From the IMG/VR virus record IMGVR_UViG_3300025141_013434, positions 62,001 to 126,000 of that record: a stretch of 64,000 bases of DNA; one strand, 5' to 3'. Positions 1 through 7,579 of this stretch are shown in pieces; positions within the stretch are counted from its first letter, which is position 1, and each line of letters begins with the position of its first letter. Under the pieces are notes generated by a model that saw only the letters and a program-made list of their open reading frames with translations, searched no databases and was not told the origin of the DNA. The DNA is from a virus. The translations under genes and the position numbers were made by a program.

Positions 1-28
1 TAGCCGGAGTTAAAACTGGTGTAGCCAT
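1..28 (-). CDS. Start of a gene running off the left edge (tail sheath candidate)
   Basis: Only nine codons are visible, reading MATPVLTPA. The ATG at 28-26 has a GGAGG Shine-Dalgarno at 41-37, eight bases away. A second ATG at 32-30, in another frame, sits only four bases from the same site and is less likely. T4-like sheath proteins often begin with a short M-A-T-x-x-L-x-P stretch, and no sheath or tube gene appears elsewhere in the window, so sheath is a reasonable guess. Nine residues cannot prove it. Confidence 0.45.
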
Positions 29-95
29 TCATGAATCCTCCATTACTAAATAATTAGTATTAAACTAGGCAAAACACTAGTACTTAAAAATTACT

Positions 96-461
96 TTATT
101 CTTTCGTAGTTTTTTCGGTGGCCGCGGGGTTCGTCGTTGGAGTAGATTTCTTTCTCGTTGTCGACCGCTTTCTCGTTGTTTTTTTACGAGTAGGTGCCTT
201 ACTGGTGGAGGTTTTTTTTAATGCGTTAGGGAGAGGCCTCTTGGGAGACTCGGATTCTACTATCACCTCTGGTTCAGGTTCAGGCTCTACTATCACCTCT
301 GGTTCAGGTTCAGGCTCTACTATCACCTCTGGTTCAGGTTCAGGTTGTGAGACGATTTCTTCTTTTTCTATATCTTTTTTAGTACCAAACAACGCTTCTC
401 GTTTAGAAGAAAATTTCTTGGCAAATTTAGCCATTGTTAATCTTTTATTGCGTTTTCCCAT
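96..461 (-). CDS. Small protein with EPEPEPEVIV repeats and a basic histone-H1-like tail
   Basis: This 121-residue protein has no recognised family. Residues 1-30 are basic, the middle holds three copies of a ten-residue unit EPEPEPEVIV encoded by near-identical 30-bp DNA repeats, and the last 40 residues are rich in Lys, Arg, Thr and Ser (for example TRKKTTRKRSTTRKK), which resembles histone-H1-like bacterial nucleoid proteins. The ATG at 461 has AAAGGAG six bases upstream. The longer reading frame to 518 would translate through a terminator and is rejected. It sits between the decoration-like gene and the gene at the left edge. A DNA-binding internal head protein and an assembly-linked linker protein are both possible, and the function is unknown. 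Confidence 0.7.
   Translation of the reverse strand: MGKRNKRLTMAKFAKKFSSKREALFGTKKDIEKEEIVSQPEPEPEVIVEPEPEPEVIVEPEPEPEVIVESESPKRPLPNALKKTSTSKAPTRKKTTRKRSTTRKKSTPTTNPAATEKTTKE
256..345 (-). repeat. Three tandem 30-bp coding repeats
   Basis: Three in-register 30-bp units occupy 256-285, 286-315 and 316-345. The first two are identical and the third differs only at its last base. Each encodes EPEPEPEVIV on the minus strand. The near-identity at silent positions indicates recent expansion by slippage or recombination. Confidence 0.95.
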
Positions 462-505
462 CGAAAACTCCTTTCTGGTTATATAGTAAATAGCAACCAA
501 AAGAA

Positions 506-536
506 AGAAAAACCCCAAGCAATAAAGCTTGGGGTT
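506..536 (-). terminator. Rho-independent terminator after the decoration-like gene
   Basis: On the minus strand a 10-bp perfect stem (527-536 pairs with 511-520) encloses a six-base loop and is followed by a run of five T residues and further T-rich sequence. It lies 27 bases after the stop codon of the gene at 563-1069 and before the RBS of the gene starting at 461. Confidence 0.9.
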
Positions 537-562
537 AATTCTTTGATAAGGCGAGTTAACTA

Positions 563-1069
563 TTAGGTCGGATCTGTGAATACCGCGGATCCGTTCCCGT
601 TGGCGTCAGCGGTGATTATGATACCATCTAACAACCAAGCGTCGTTTGAAATCTTGACGCATTCAATCCAGGTGCCTATGTTGCCCCCACTGTGATCTAA
701 GTTGGCGTCTAGTGTGATCCTGCAATCGTTTGTAGCCGGGACGAGTATATTCACAGTATCGCCGCCCGCGCCGTCACCGGTTGCGAGTGTTTCGCCGTAA
801 ATAACAGATCCAACGAAGTCGTCTCCGCCTGAGTCGGCAGTATCACCTGTAGTGATCGTATAAGCGTTGTTGTTTGCTGCAATTACCACGAACCTATAGA
901 ACGTTCCGGTTTGAACCGTGCTAAGTTCCGGTAGTGTTACTGCAAGTGCTGAAGTTGAGTTTAACAACAGTGTCTTTCCAGAGTCTCCCTGTGTTAACGT
1001 TGCGTCTGCATCCAGCGTTTTGATATTCTTTCGGGCCCCTTCGTGGGCCGCTCTTCCTATCTTACTCAT
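563..1069 (-). CDS. Beta-rich virion protein, possible head decoration or fibre domain
   Basis: This 168-residue protein is poor in charged helices and rich in Thr, Gly, Ala, Asn and Val. Its pattern around LTQGDSGKTLLLN and VTLPELSTVQTGTFYRFVV resembles a beta-sandwich repeat seen in phage capsid-decoration and fibre proteins (recognition from memory, not from a search). The start at 1069 has AAGGAG seven bases upstream; the longer frame to 1096 begins before that RBS. It lies directly after the major capsid gene but is separated from it by a strong terminator, and it has its own terminator downstream, so it is effectively a monocistronic unit. An accessory head protein fits the position but is inferred. 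Confidence 0.7.
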   Translation of the reverse strand: MSKIGRAAHEGARKNIKTLDADATLTQGDSGKTLLLNSTSALAVTLPELSTVQTGTFYRFVVIAANNNAYTITTGDTADSGGDDFVGSVIYGETLATGDGAGGDTVNILVPATNDCRITLDANLDHSGGNIGTWIECVKISNDAWLLDGIIITADANGNGSAVFTDPT

Positions 1070-1148
1070 TTTAAATCTCCTTAAAGTATATTTCAAGGCC
1101 CTGAACGCCTTATCATAGGTTTCACTTATAAATAGTTATCCACAAACG

Positions 1149-1177
1149 AAAAAGCCCCCTCAAATGAATGAGGGGGC
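1149..1177 (-). terminator. Rho-independent terminator downstream of the major capsid gene
   Basis: The minus strand carries a perfect 9-bp GC-rich stem (1169-1177 with 1154-1162), a six-base loop and then five T residues (1153-1149). It begins about 30 bases after the capsid stop codon. Such a structure can also protect the 3' end of an abundant late mRNA. Confidence 0.95.
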
Positions 1178-1207
1178 CAAATCTTTTTAGTTAGTTATCA
1201 GACTCTA

Positions 1208-2992
1208 TCAAGAGCCAGCCTCACCAAGGAGACCACGGACAATAACAAGACCATACATATCTGGTCGGACCATCTTCTTGGCGTAACGGGTCATAACTCC
1301 CTTACGCGGCACGAAGTCTTCCGTACCAAAAATGGTCGGTGTCACCTGCAGTGGCACATACGGAGCGTAAACATAGCCACTCTCAAGGAATGAGCCACCC
1401 TTACGGCCGACGAGGACCACATTGCGAGGGAAGTAGGGGTCAACGTAAACGTCCCACTTCTTGCTAAGGGATCCACTCTTAACTGCACCAACGGTTCCGC
1501 GGTCTGCATCCGCAGTTACACTGGCTCGGAAGCCACTAGTAAACTCAAGGATGTTAGCAACCTCTGGAGAACAAACAACGAAGTTTGCGCCTCCGCGGAG
1601 CGTCTTTCTGTGGATCTGAGCCGACACGTCATTGATCGTCTCAATAAGGGTCTCGTACCACTCGCTGACGGTGCCGGTGAAGTCTGGAGCTGCCGAAGTA
1701 GCGCCGAGTTCACTTCCGTTACTATCAACGAAAAGGCCTGGAGCGCGGCTCCAGTAACGAGTACCAGCCTTTGCACCAACGATAAGATCACCAAGAATTT
1801 CCTGATCAATTTCAAGAGCAATCTGCTCCGAAAGAATACCAGTCAATTCGACTTCAGCATCAAGATTGTGGTATGCGTTGAGATCCTGTCCCAACTCAGG
1901 GGTCCACTTGGCCTTGAGCTTCTTAGTTACGGCCGTCACGGCAATACTGTCGACCTTGATGTCGATCTCTGGAATACGCTGCTTGCCCGAGGAAGAACCA
2001 ACTTCTCCTGTGGAAGGTGATGGCTCTTCAAGGCCCCAGACATCAGCACCTACAACTGCGCCAATCGTATCTGCTCCGCCATTTCCAGCATTAGCATTAT
2101 TGAAATTGTCTGCTACTGGAAATGACAAGTTGAGTCTCTGTCCATCGCCGCCGGCGACATCAGGAGCTGCACCGGGTCGACCGACGAAAAAGAGCTGCAA
2201 GTTGCCGTCAGAGTCGAACTTGGTAAGTCTTCTGACCAAGGTTGCACCGGTGGATGAACCAGTAACCTGGGAAATAGCAGTGAGTGCATTCCTATTCAGG
2301 GATGCAAGGTCGCCGCCGTTTGCAAAAGAAGAGGCACTAATTTGCAATGCCGTAACCATATTGGAATTGTCGGACAAAACATCAGGATCGAACCGGATAT
2401 GCTTCTTCTGAGCCTGTGTAAAGGCAGAAGCAGAAACGTCGATAATTGGATTTGACCCCAAGGTCTGAGCCAAACCAACGTGGCTTCCTGTTGGTGAACT
2501 GTAACCAGTTCCCAAATCGTAGAAGCCGCCGCCGCCATCCTGCTGCCGGTCAGACTGAGTGGGATCCAGGCCTAACTGAACACCACCGGTGATCTGACGA
2601 CCAACGACGTGGCCACCGTATACCGATTCACCGGGCAATACCCCGGCTCTACCATGTGTGTGCGTAAAATCAAGGAAAAAGATAAGGCCACTCGGCAAGC
2701 TCATTGGCTGAACCGATACCAAATCGTTAGCGATCAACCCGCCGAAAACACGACGAACGATCGGAAAAGCAACTGCGGCGAAGCCTTCGACATCACCTGC
2801 AGCCATCGATGAAGCTTCTCGGAGAAGCTCCTTAGCCTGATTCTCAAGGAGAACGGCCATTGTATTCTTGTTGCGATCGTCACCAAGACCCTCTAGAAGT
2901 CCAGTCTTTTCCCACTTATTAAGCAGGGCTGCTCCTTCCTTCTGGACGTCACGGTGAACGATGCCTTCTGTAAGTTTCTGTAAAACAGACAT
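1208..2992 (-). CDS. 23: Major capsid protein (T4 gp23-like)
   Basis: This 594-residue protein forms the hexamers of the prohead shell. It has the hallmark N-terminal region of the gp23 family: an N-terminal helical propeptide, then VLLENQAKELLREAS near residues 47-61, and FAAVAFPIVRRVFGGLIAND followed by LVSVQPMSLPSGLIFFLDF at about residues 71-110. The Leu-x-Glu sites in the propeptide fit cleavage by the gp21-type protease encoded at 8483-9082. It is longer than T4 gp23 (521 residues); a Gly/Gln-rich stretch after residue 140 may account for part of this. The ATG at 2992 has AGGAGG upstream. It follows the core protein gene by 19 bases and is closed by a strong terminator, consistent with very high late expression. 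Confidence 0.96.
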   Translation of the reverse strand: MSVLQKLTEGIVHRDVQKEGAALLNKWEKTGLLEGLGDDRNKNTMAVLLENQAKELLREASSMAAGDVEGFAAVAFPIVRRVFGGLIANDLVSVQPMSLPSGLIFFLDFTHTHGRAGVLPGESVYGGHVVGRQITGGVQLGLDPTQSDRQQDGGGGFYDLGTGYSSPTGSHVGLAQTLGSNPIIDVSASAFTQAQKKHIRFDPDVLSDNSNMVTALQISASSFANGGDLASLNRNALTAISQVTGSSTGATLVRRLTKFDSDGNLQLFFVGRPGAAPDVAGGDGQRLNLSFPVADNFNNANAGNGGADTIGAVVGADVWGLEEPSPSTGEVGSSSGKQRIPEIDIKVDSIAVTAVTKKLKAKWTPELGQDLNAYHNLDAEVELTGILSEQIALEIDQEILGDLIVGAKAGTRYWSRAPGLFVDSNGSELGATSAAPDFTGTVSEWYETLIETINDVSAQIHRKTLRGGANFVVCSPEVANILEFTSGFRASVTADADRGTVGAVKSGSLSKKWDVYVDPYFPRNVVLVGRKGGSFLESGYVYAPYVPLQVTPTIFGTEDFVPRKGVMTRYAKKMVRPDMYGLVIVRGLLGEAGS

Positions 2993-3011
2993 AGTTTTTC
3001 AAACCTCCTAA

Positions 3012-4124
3012 TTATTGTTTGTTCTTTTTGATGCCAGCCAAACGCTGCATCCTTTCCGCGAAGATATCACTAGTGTTGTTATCCACATCGTTTCTTCGGG
3101 AATTAATAATTAATGAAGGGTTTCTACTAACGGCTTCGCTCAGTGATTTCGGCAATGACTTCTTGTCAGTGCTTCCCACCGTGCTTTGAAGGGTCTCGTA
3201 AATAACCTTCGCTTCTTGTACAGTTTCAGCCTTGGAGATTGCTTCGACAATTTTTCTTTTTTGTCGCTCATTCAGGGAGGAATCTTCAAGGGACCTGTTA
3301 ATATATAAAAGTTTCGCATTGGAAACATTCACATTATCAATCTTTTCTTTTAAGAATAAGACAGCATCCCGGAATTCGTCATTTCGCTTGGAAAGCTTAT
3401 TCTCGGATGCTTTAGAAATTTTTATTGATTCTTCGAGTTCTGCGACTCGATTGCGCAGAGCTTCATTTTCTTCTTTGACCTCATCGTCGTTTTCTCTTGC
3501 GACGGCCTGGAGTTCAGCTTCATCTAGTGCTGGCTCTGGAGTTGCCAGATGACCAGTCTTTACCGGCTCAATGTCAACTTTAAGTCTTTCCATTATTTCG
3601 TCTACTAGGAAATCTTCAAGGTCAAAGTCTTCTGTCATCGTGCTGGCCGCTTCGGGAGAGGTCTCTGCAGCTGTGGCTAAAGTATCATCGGCAGCAAGTT
3701 CTTGATGAGTTTCTTCCGGGGCGGGGGGTGCGCCTTCTTCAGCTTCTATATCCTGTATCTTTTGAACCAGATCTGGCAGTTCGAATGTTACTGTTTCTGA
3801 ATCGCTAGCGGGTTGTTCGGGAATATCGTCGGCGGGTGCGGAGGGAATTTGTTCCAAGGATGGATCTTCTTCCACTTCTTCTTCTCCTCCAAGTTCCGCG
3901 CCAAGGTCACCGCCCAGATCGTCTAGGCCGCCGGCGAGGTCATCACCTGCGGGCTCTTCCAATCCAGCGAGAGGATCCTCTTCATCCTCCTGCTCTAAAA
4001 GAGCGCTTACAGCTTCTTTTATCTGATCAGAATATTTTTCGATGACCATGGTTTCGGCATTTTTGATCGCAGCCTCTTTCAAGGCCTTTGCATCAACGAT
4101 GGCTTGTTCTAAAAGTGAAGACAT
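3012..4124 (-). CDS. 22: Prohead core scaffolding protein (T4 gp22-like)
   Basis: This 370-residue, highly acidic and helical protein lies immediately before the capsid gene, the position of gene 22 in T4. Residues 1-48 form a helix, residues 50-90 are a Gly/Asp/Glu low-complexity linker, and the C-terminal half is coiled-coil followed by AKLLYINRSLEDSSLNERQK and a final FAERMQRLAGI motif, which I recognise from gp22-like core proteins of marine T4-like phages. The core templates head assembly and is degraded by the prohead protease. The ATG at 4124 has AAGGGG upstream. The family call rests on position plus these motifs; sequence conservation in this family is low. Confidence 0.82.
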   Translation of the reverse strand: MSSLLEQAIVDAKALKEAAIKNAETMVIEKYSDQIKEAVSALLEQEDEEDPLAGLEEPAGDDLAGGLDDLGGDLGAELGGEEEVEEDPSLEQIPSAPADDIPEQPASDSETVTFELPDLVQKIQDIEAEEGAPPAPEETHQELAADDTLATAAETSPEAASTMTEDFDLEDFLVDEIMERLKVDIEPVKTGHLATPEPALDEAELQAVARENDDEVKEENEALRNRVAELEESIKISKASENKLSKRNDEFRDAVLFLKEKIDNVNVSNAKLLYINRSLEDSSLNERQKRKIVEAISKAETVQEAKVIYETLQSTVGSTDKKSLPKSLSEAVSRNPSLIINSRRNDVDNNTSDIFAERMQRLAGIKKNKQ

Positions 4125-4212
4125 AAACTTACCCCTTAAAAAAGAAAATTTCTCACAAGTAATTAGTAATTCAAAAAGCTAAATGACAGTAAATATTACT
4201 TACAAGGTAGGA

Positions 4213-5295
4213 CTAGGGATTCTCAGTCACAGAGCCGTCGTCTCGAACGTACCAGCAAGCTTGATCATTAGCGCCCATGCAATGTGCAAAAGTGCTTCCG
4301 CCATAATTTAAAGTTGTAAGGCCTCCGGACTCGTTAGGGTTGCAATTACCTTCTTGACCCACGAGGATACAAGGAACATAACCAACAAAAGTCCAGTCAT
4401 CGGGGCTGGTGTTTTGATATTGATTGTCGAAAATGGCCAGCTTATAAAAGTTGTATGCTGCGGAAGACTCTTCATCATTCCCCGGATGCTGATTTCGAGT
4501 ATATGTCGCATGATTTTGAAAGCCCTTGTAGGCGACAGCAGGGCCAGCAACACAGGGAACCCACACGTTATTGCTGGATTCGTATCTCATATGAAAAATA
4601 TTATAAAGAGTTCCACCTACATTGGCCCAGCTGGTAAATTTAGAGCAGGCTATAAAAAACCCTGATGCGTTATTGCCATGGGATTCTATTTGACCCGCGA
4701 ACATACCAACATCATAATATTTATTATCTCCTGAAACCAAGTGCTTTCTCAAAAACACATAATTCGGAGTTTCTATTATTTTTGCATATGCATATCCACT
4801 ATAGTTTGCATATAGTCCCCCATAGTCTCCGCCGCCGGCTCGGGTCCATCCGGAAAAACGAGTAGCTGACGCAATTTGAGTAGCCCTATTTGTTATCGAA
4901 GATACTCCGCCGGCGGGGGCGATGGCGAGATGTACATCGTTTTGAGTATAGGTGCCGGATGATCCGTATGTGCCCACAGTGTCGCCCATAACGTTTGGGC
5001 ACTTGTTTGTTTTCATTGCACTACCGACATCATACCCATTTGCAAGGCATATCTCCACACCGGTTGTTGCGTTCTCTATAATAAACCCACCATCGCCGGC
5101 CGCTGAAGTGGTTGACGCGGTGCCCGATTTGATAGACCAATATTTAGAAACACCGTTAAAATGAGTATATAATGCTGCCAGAAAGTTTCTTACTCCCGAG
5201 GTTGCAGAAGCGCCCGTCCACGATATCGCAGAAAACTGAATATCAGTTGCGGTCGATGACCCGGGTGTTAGTTTTTTTGGTTGCTGCAATGACAT
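4213..5295 (-). CDS. Virion-protein candidate, paralogue A
   Basis: This 360-residue protein is rich in Gly, Ser, Thr, Asn, Tyr and Cys. It is a divergent paralogue of the gene directly upstream: both share a region like LAALYTHFNGVSKYWSIKSG (about residues 40-60), a later block ending in GMFAGQIESHG, and a C-terminal FVGYVPCILVGQ block. The ATG at 5295 follows the upstream stop codon by a single base, so translation is coupled. The longer frame to 5355 overlaps the upstream gene and is rejected. It sits in the head gene block between bS21 and the core protein. I do not recognise the family; an accessory head or neck protein is the most likely guess from context. Confidence 0.75.
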   Translation of the reverse strand: MSLQQPKKLTPGSSTATDIQFSAISWTGASATSGVRNFLAALYTHFNGVSKYWSIKSGTASTTSAAGDGGFIIENATTGVEICLANGYDVGSAMKTNKCPNVMGDTVGTYGSSGTYTQNDVHLAIAPAGGVSSITNRATQIASATRFSGWTRAGGGDYGGLYANYSGYAYAKIIETPNYVFLRKHLVSGDNKYYDVGMFAGQIESHGNNASGFFIACSKFTSWANVGGTLYNIFHMRYESSNNVWVPCVAGPAVAYKGFQNHATYTRNQHPGNDEESSAAYNFYKLAIFDNQYQNTSPDDWTFVGYVPCILVGQEGNCNPNESGGLTTLNYGGSTFAHCMGANDQACWYVRDDGSVTENP

Positions 5296-5296
5296 A

Positions 5297-6523
5297 TTAT
5301 TCAGCCACCTGCCCGTCGTCGTAAACCCAGAAGCTACCTGACATGTTTGCAGCATAAGTTGTATTGTTGGAATCCTTCATTAGGGCAGAGTTTGCAATAT
5401 TTCTACAGTGCTTCGATGGTTCCGCGGGACCAATCAAAACACAAGGAAAGGTTCCGATCATTATTGAGTTGTTGGTAGTTGCCAGTTGACCATAGTTGTC
5501 AACAAGGGCACACTTGTGCAAATTAAAGTTTGTGCCATCGTGAGAAGATGTAGGAAGATTCGGGTAAGAACCGCCGGCGTCCAAAAAGCCGCCTTGATCG
5601 TCCTCTGGTCGAGCCTTACCTATGCCAAACCGGCCGGCAGAGGCTTCATACACACACTGAACTCCCAATCTAGTTCCCCAGCCACCGTTAGAATCACGGC
5701 CGTCGCTGTAAGTAGTTGACCAGCTCCCACCACAAACAACATTCCTAGTAGTGTTAACACCGGGAGATTCTATCTTTCCACAAAAGACCCCAGTGCGATA
5801 AGCAGCACCATGATTCGTGACGACTGTTTGGTAGGCCTTGTTATCCGATGACCCGGTATAGTCCATTTTGGCCCGCACAAAGAACCAATCTTTAGTTTCT
5901 AATATCTTGAGCTTCACTATGCTGCCAGCCATACGACCACCACCAAACACGTCGTAACAAAGGCCAGAAAATCTACTATTTCCCGCTGAGGCTGTAAGAA
6001 CTCCAGTTATCTCACAAGCAGTATCCATACCAACAAACACGTCCCTATAGGTAGAACAGGTGACATAAGTGCCCGGGTCGTGGCCCTTATCTTTTACGTC
6101 CCTGAACTTCTTTTGGAACTCGTTTCTCCAGGATGCGGGAGCAGCGTTAATAAATAAGAATCGGGCGTCGTTATTGGCAGTACTTTCTGTTTTAGACTTT
6201 ACAATAAATCCCCGCTCACCGGTACCCTGAGAGTTATTTGCAAAAGTCATATTTGCATTACTTGAGCCAGAATCACCTGTATGTACAGTCCAATATTGGG
6301 ATTCCCCGTTAAAGTACGCATATAGTTCTGCCATTATTTTTCGTATGTTTGCGCCACCGCTATATTGCACAATCCCACTCCCGGGACTGGTAGAACCATA
6401 TTCAGCGCCGGAATCATTAAGGGTGACAGATCCATGATCCCAAGACCTAACGCCGATATAAGCATCTGCTAGGGATGGGACAGCTGTCGCGAAAGCTGTT
6501 CGAACTTTTACTGCTGTTGTCAT
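5297..6523 (-). CDS. Virion-protein candidate, paralogue B
   Basis: This 408-residue protein is the partner of the gene at 4213-5295. Matching blocks include IMAELYAYFNGESQYWTVHTG near residue 60, GVFCGKIESPG near residue 250, and MIGTFPCVLIGP near the C-terminus. Both contain several cysteines. The arrangement points to a tandem duplication followed by strong divergence. The RBS is weak (AAGG nine bases before ATG). No enzyme motif is visible. The location in the head operon supports a structural role, but the function is unknown. Confidence 0.75.
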   Translation of the reverse strand: MTTAVKVRTAFATAVPSLADAYIGVRSWDHGSVTLNDSGAEYGSTSPGSGIVQYSGGANIRKIMAELYAYFNGESQYWTVHTGDSGSSNANMTFANNSQGTGERGFIVKSKTESTANNDARFLFINAAPASWRNEFQKKFRDVKDKGHDPGTYVTCSTYRDVFVGMDTACEITGVLTASAGNSRFSGLCYDVFGGGRMAGSIVKLKILETKDWFFVRAKMDYTGSSDNKAYQTVVTNHGAAYRTGVFCGKIESPGVNTTRNVVCGGSWSTTYSDGRDSNGGWGTRLGVQCVYEASAGRFGIGKARPEDDQGGFLDAGGSYPNLPTSSHDGTNFNLHKCALVDNYGQLATTNNSIMIGTFPCVLIGPAEPSKHCRNIANSALMKDSNNTTYAANMSGSFWVYDDGQVAE

Positions 6524-6533
6524 TTTCTACGCC

Positions 6534-6608
6534 TTAAGCTCTATTGACTCCAGAGGGGATTTTCTCACAAAGCATTTTATTGTCTGTAGTTTGTCTTTTA
6601 CTGCTCAT
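6534..6608 (-). CDS. Possible 24-residue micro-ORF
   Basis: Between two accepted genes there is an ATG at 6608 with AAGGAG about ten bases upstream, reading MSSKRQTTDNKMLCEKIPSG and four more residues to a TAA at 6534. It fills most of the 99-base gap and ends ten bases before the next start codon. The good RBS and the tight fit argue for translation; the size means chance cannot be excluded. It may act as a leader peptide coupling translation into the gene at 5297-6523. Confidence 0.4.
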   Translation of the reverse strand: MSSKRQTTDNKMLCEKIPSGVNRA

Positions 6609-6622
6609 ATTAAAAAAACTCC

Positions 6623-6853
6623 TTATGAAACTATCGTTCCGCCTGATGGTAGGTTTATATCATCACATGGTATCGTACAAAACCCCTTTCTAGGGTTCAT
6701 CTGGGTTCGAATCATTGCACGAGAAAACAAAATAAAAGGAACCTGATCAATGTCTCCGCAAACAACATGCTGACCAGAAGCGTCAATGTTTGTCTCTAAA
6801 ACTCCACTTTGATTAAAAGTTGTGAATCTTCTGTTTCCGTTGCCGTAGGCCAT
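6623..6853 (-). CDS. Small hypothetical head-operon protein
   Basis: This 76-residue protein begins MAYGNGNRRFTTFNQSG and contains two short beta-prone segments (QHVVCGDI and VPFILFSRAMIRT). The ATG at 6853 has AAGGAG ten bases upstream; the longer frame to 6895 reads into the upstream gene and is not needed. It lies 14 bases after the gene at 6868-7311. I do not recognise it. Its location suggests a minor virion or assembly protein. Confidence 0.65.
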   Translation of the reverse strand: MAYGNGNRRFTTFNQSGVLETNIDASGQHVVCGDIDQVPFILFSRAMIRTQMNPRKGFCTIPCDDINLPSGGTIVS

Positions 6854-6867
6854 CTTCTTAAATCTCC

Positions 6868-7311
6868 TTAGAATGTTGAGCAGGCGGCCCAACACTTAGT
6901 ATCGGCAGTGACTCCAACAAAAGCAAGCCTGTCTACACCAAAGATTTCAAAGGTCTGGGCCTTCCGACCAGCGAGTGCTTCCGTACCATCATTATCCGGG
7001 GCGGTCAAGGTCACGGCGGTGGGTGGCTCGCCAGCATCCGAAGGGGCTAATAGCGGAAACCATTTTCCAAATGCATGGTTATACCCGTATACAGTAATTG
7101 TTCTGGCCCCGGCGGTGTCGTCGTCCGCGGAGCCGTTACCCACCAAAAGATGAAGGTACCTTTGATTTTCTGTTGCATAGCCATCGGTCACCGCGGTGAG
7201 AGCACCAACCAGTACGACGCTGACCTCAGCCGCGCGCGTGCTGGCAAGATTTTTCGGTCCCCTTGTTCTGCCCCAGCTAGTGTTCTTGTATACTTTGTTA
7301 TCATGCGCCAT
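6868..7311 (-). CDS. Small beta-rich hypothetical, possible decoration protein
   Basis: This 147-residue protein is rich in Ala, Thr, Gly and Val with alternating beta-strand patterns (RTITVYGYNHAFGKWFPLL, then AQTFEIFGVDRLAFVGVTA). It has no signal peptide or catalytic motif. Its composition resembles the protein at 563-1069, and both sit beside head genes. It has an AAGGAG-type RBS a few bases before its ATG at 7311, and the upstream bS21 gene ends 32 bases before it. A capsid or neck accessory protein is likely, without firm family assignment. Confidence 0.7.
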   Translation of the reverse strand: MAHDNKVYKNTSWGRTRGPKNLASTRAAEVSVVLVGALTAVTDGYATENQRYLHLLVGNGSADDDTAGARTITVYGYNHAFGKWFPLLAPSDAGEPPTAVTLTAPDNDGTEALAGRKAQTFEIFGVDRLAFVGVTADTKCWAACSTF

Positions 7312-7343
7312 TTATGCAACTCCTTGCTCTCTAATATATAGAA

Positions 7344-7562
7344 CTATTTATTGTTCTTTTTCGTTGTTTCCCTGGAAATTCTCTTTTTTCTTTCTCTTTT
7401 TCTTCGGCGTTTTTCAGATGCACTTTGAAAATGTCTTCTTTCCCTCACTAATTCCAAAAGTCCATCCTTTTTAACTTTCTTGACAAACTTCTTTATTAAC
7501 CTCTCATTCTCGTCGAGATATTTTGAATTCGCTTCCACCTCGATATATATAGCCTTGGCCAT
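7344..7562 (-). CDS. rpsU: Phage-encoded ribosomal protein bS21 homologue
   Basis: The 72-residue product matches the bS21 pattern: a short N-terminal beta segment, then ENERLIKKFVKKVKKDGLLE, then LVRERRHFQSASEKRRRKR and an Arg/Lys-rich tail. The order helix, x-x-G-hydrophobic, RERR-aromatic, S/T-E-K-R-R-R-K is typical of bS21, which binds the 30S subunit near the anti-Shine-Dalgarno region and affects initiation. The ATG at 7562 has GAGGA five bases upstream; a longer frame to 7598 overlaps the upstream gene and lacks such a site. bS21 genes are known in pelagiphages and other aquatic phages, where they are thought to bias host ribosomes toward viral messages. Here it is embedded in the head operon. 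The bS21 call is strong; its effect on translation is inferred. Confidence 0.85.
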   Translation of the reverse strand: MAKAIYIEVEANSKYLDENERLIKKFVKKVKKDGLLELVRERRHFQSASEKRRRKRERKKRISRETTKKNNK

Positions 7563-7579
7563 TAGGGTCCTCGCTTTCC

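Noticed and set aside
462-518. N-terminal extension of the repeat protein to 518
   Set aside because: It would translate a terminator stem and bypass a good RBS and ATG at 461.
1127-1134. A perfect TATAAATA on the plus strand
   Set aside because: It matches the T4 late promoter but points away from all downstream genes, towards the capsid terminator and antisense of the capsid gene. Probably a chance match in AT-rich sequence.
5296-5355. Extension of the 360-residue protein to 5355
   Set aside because: It overlaps the end of the preceding paralogue; the ATG at 5295 immediately follows that gene's stop codon.
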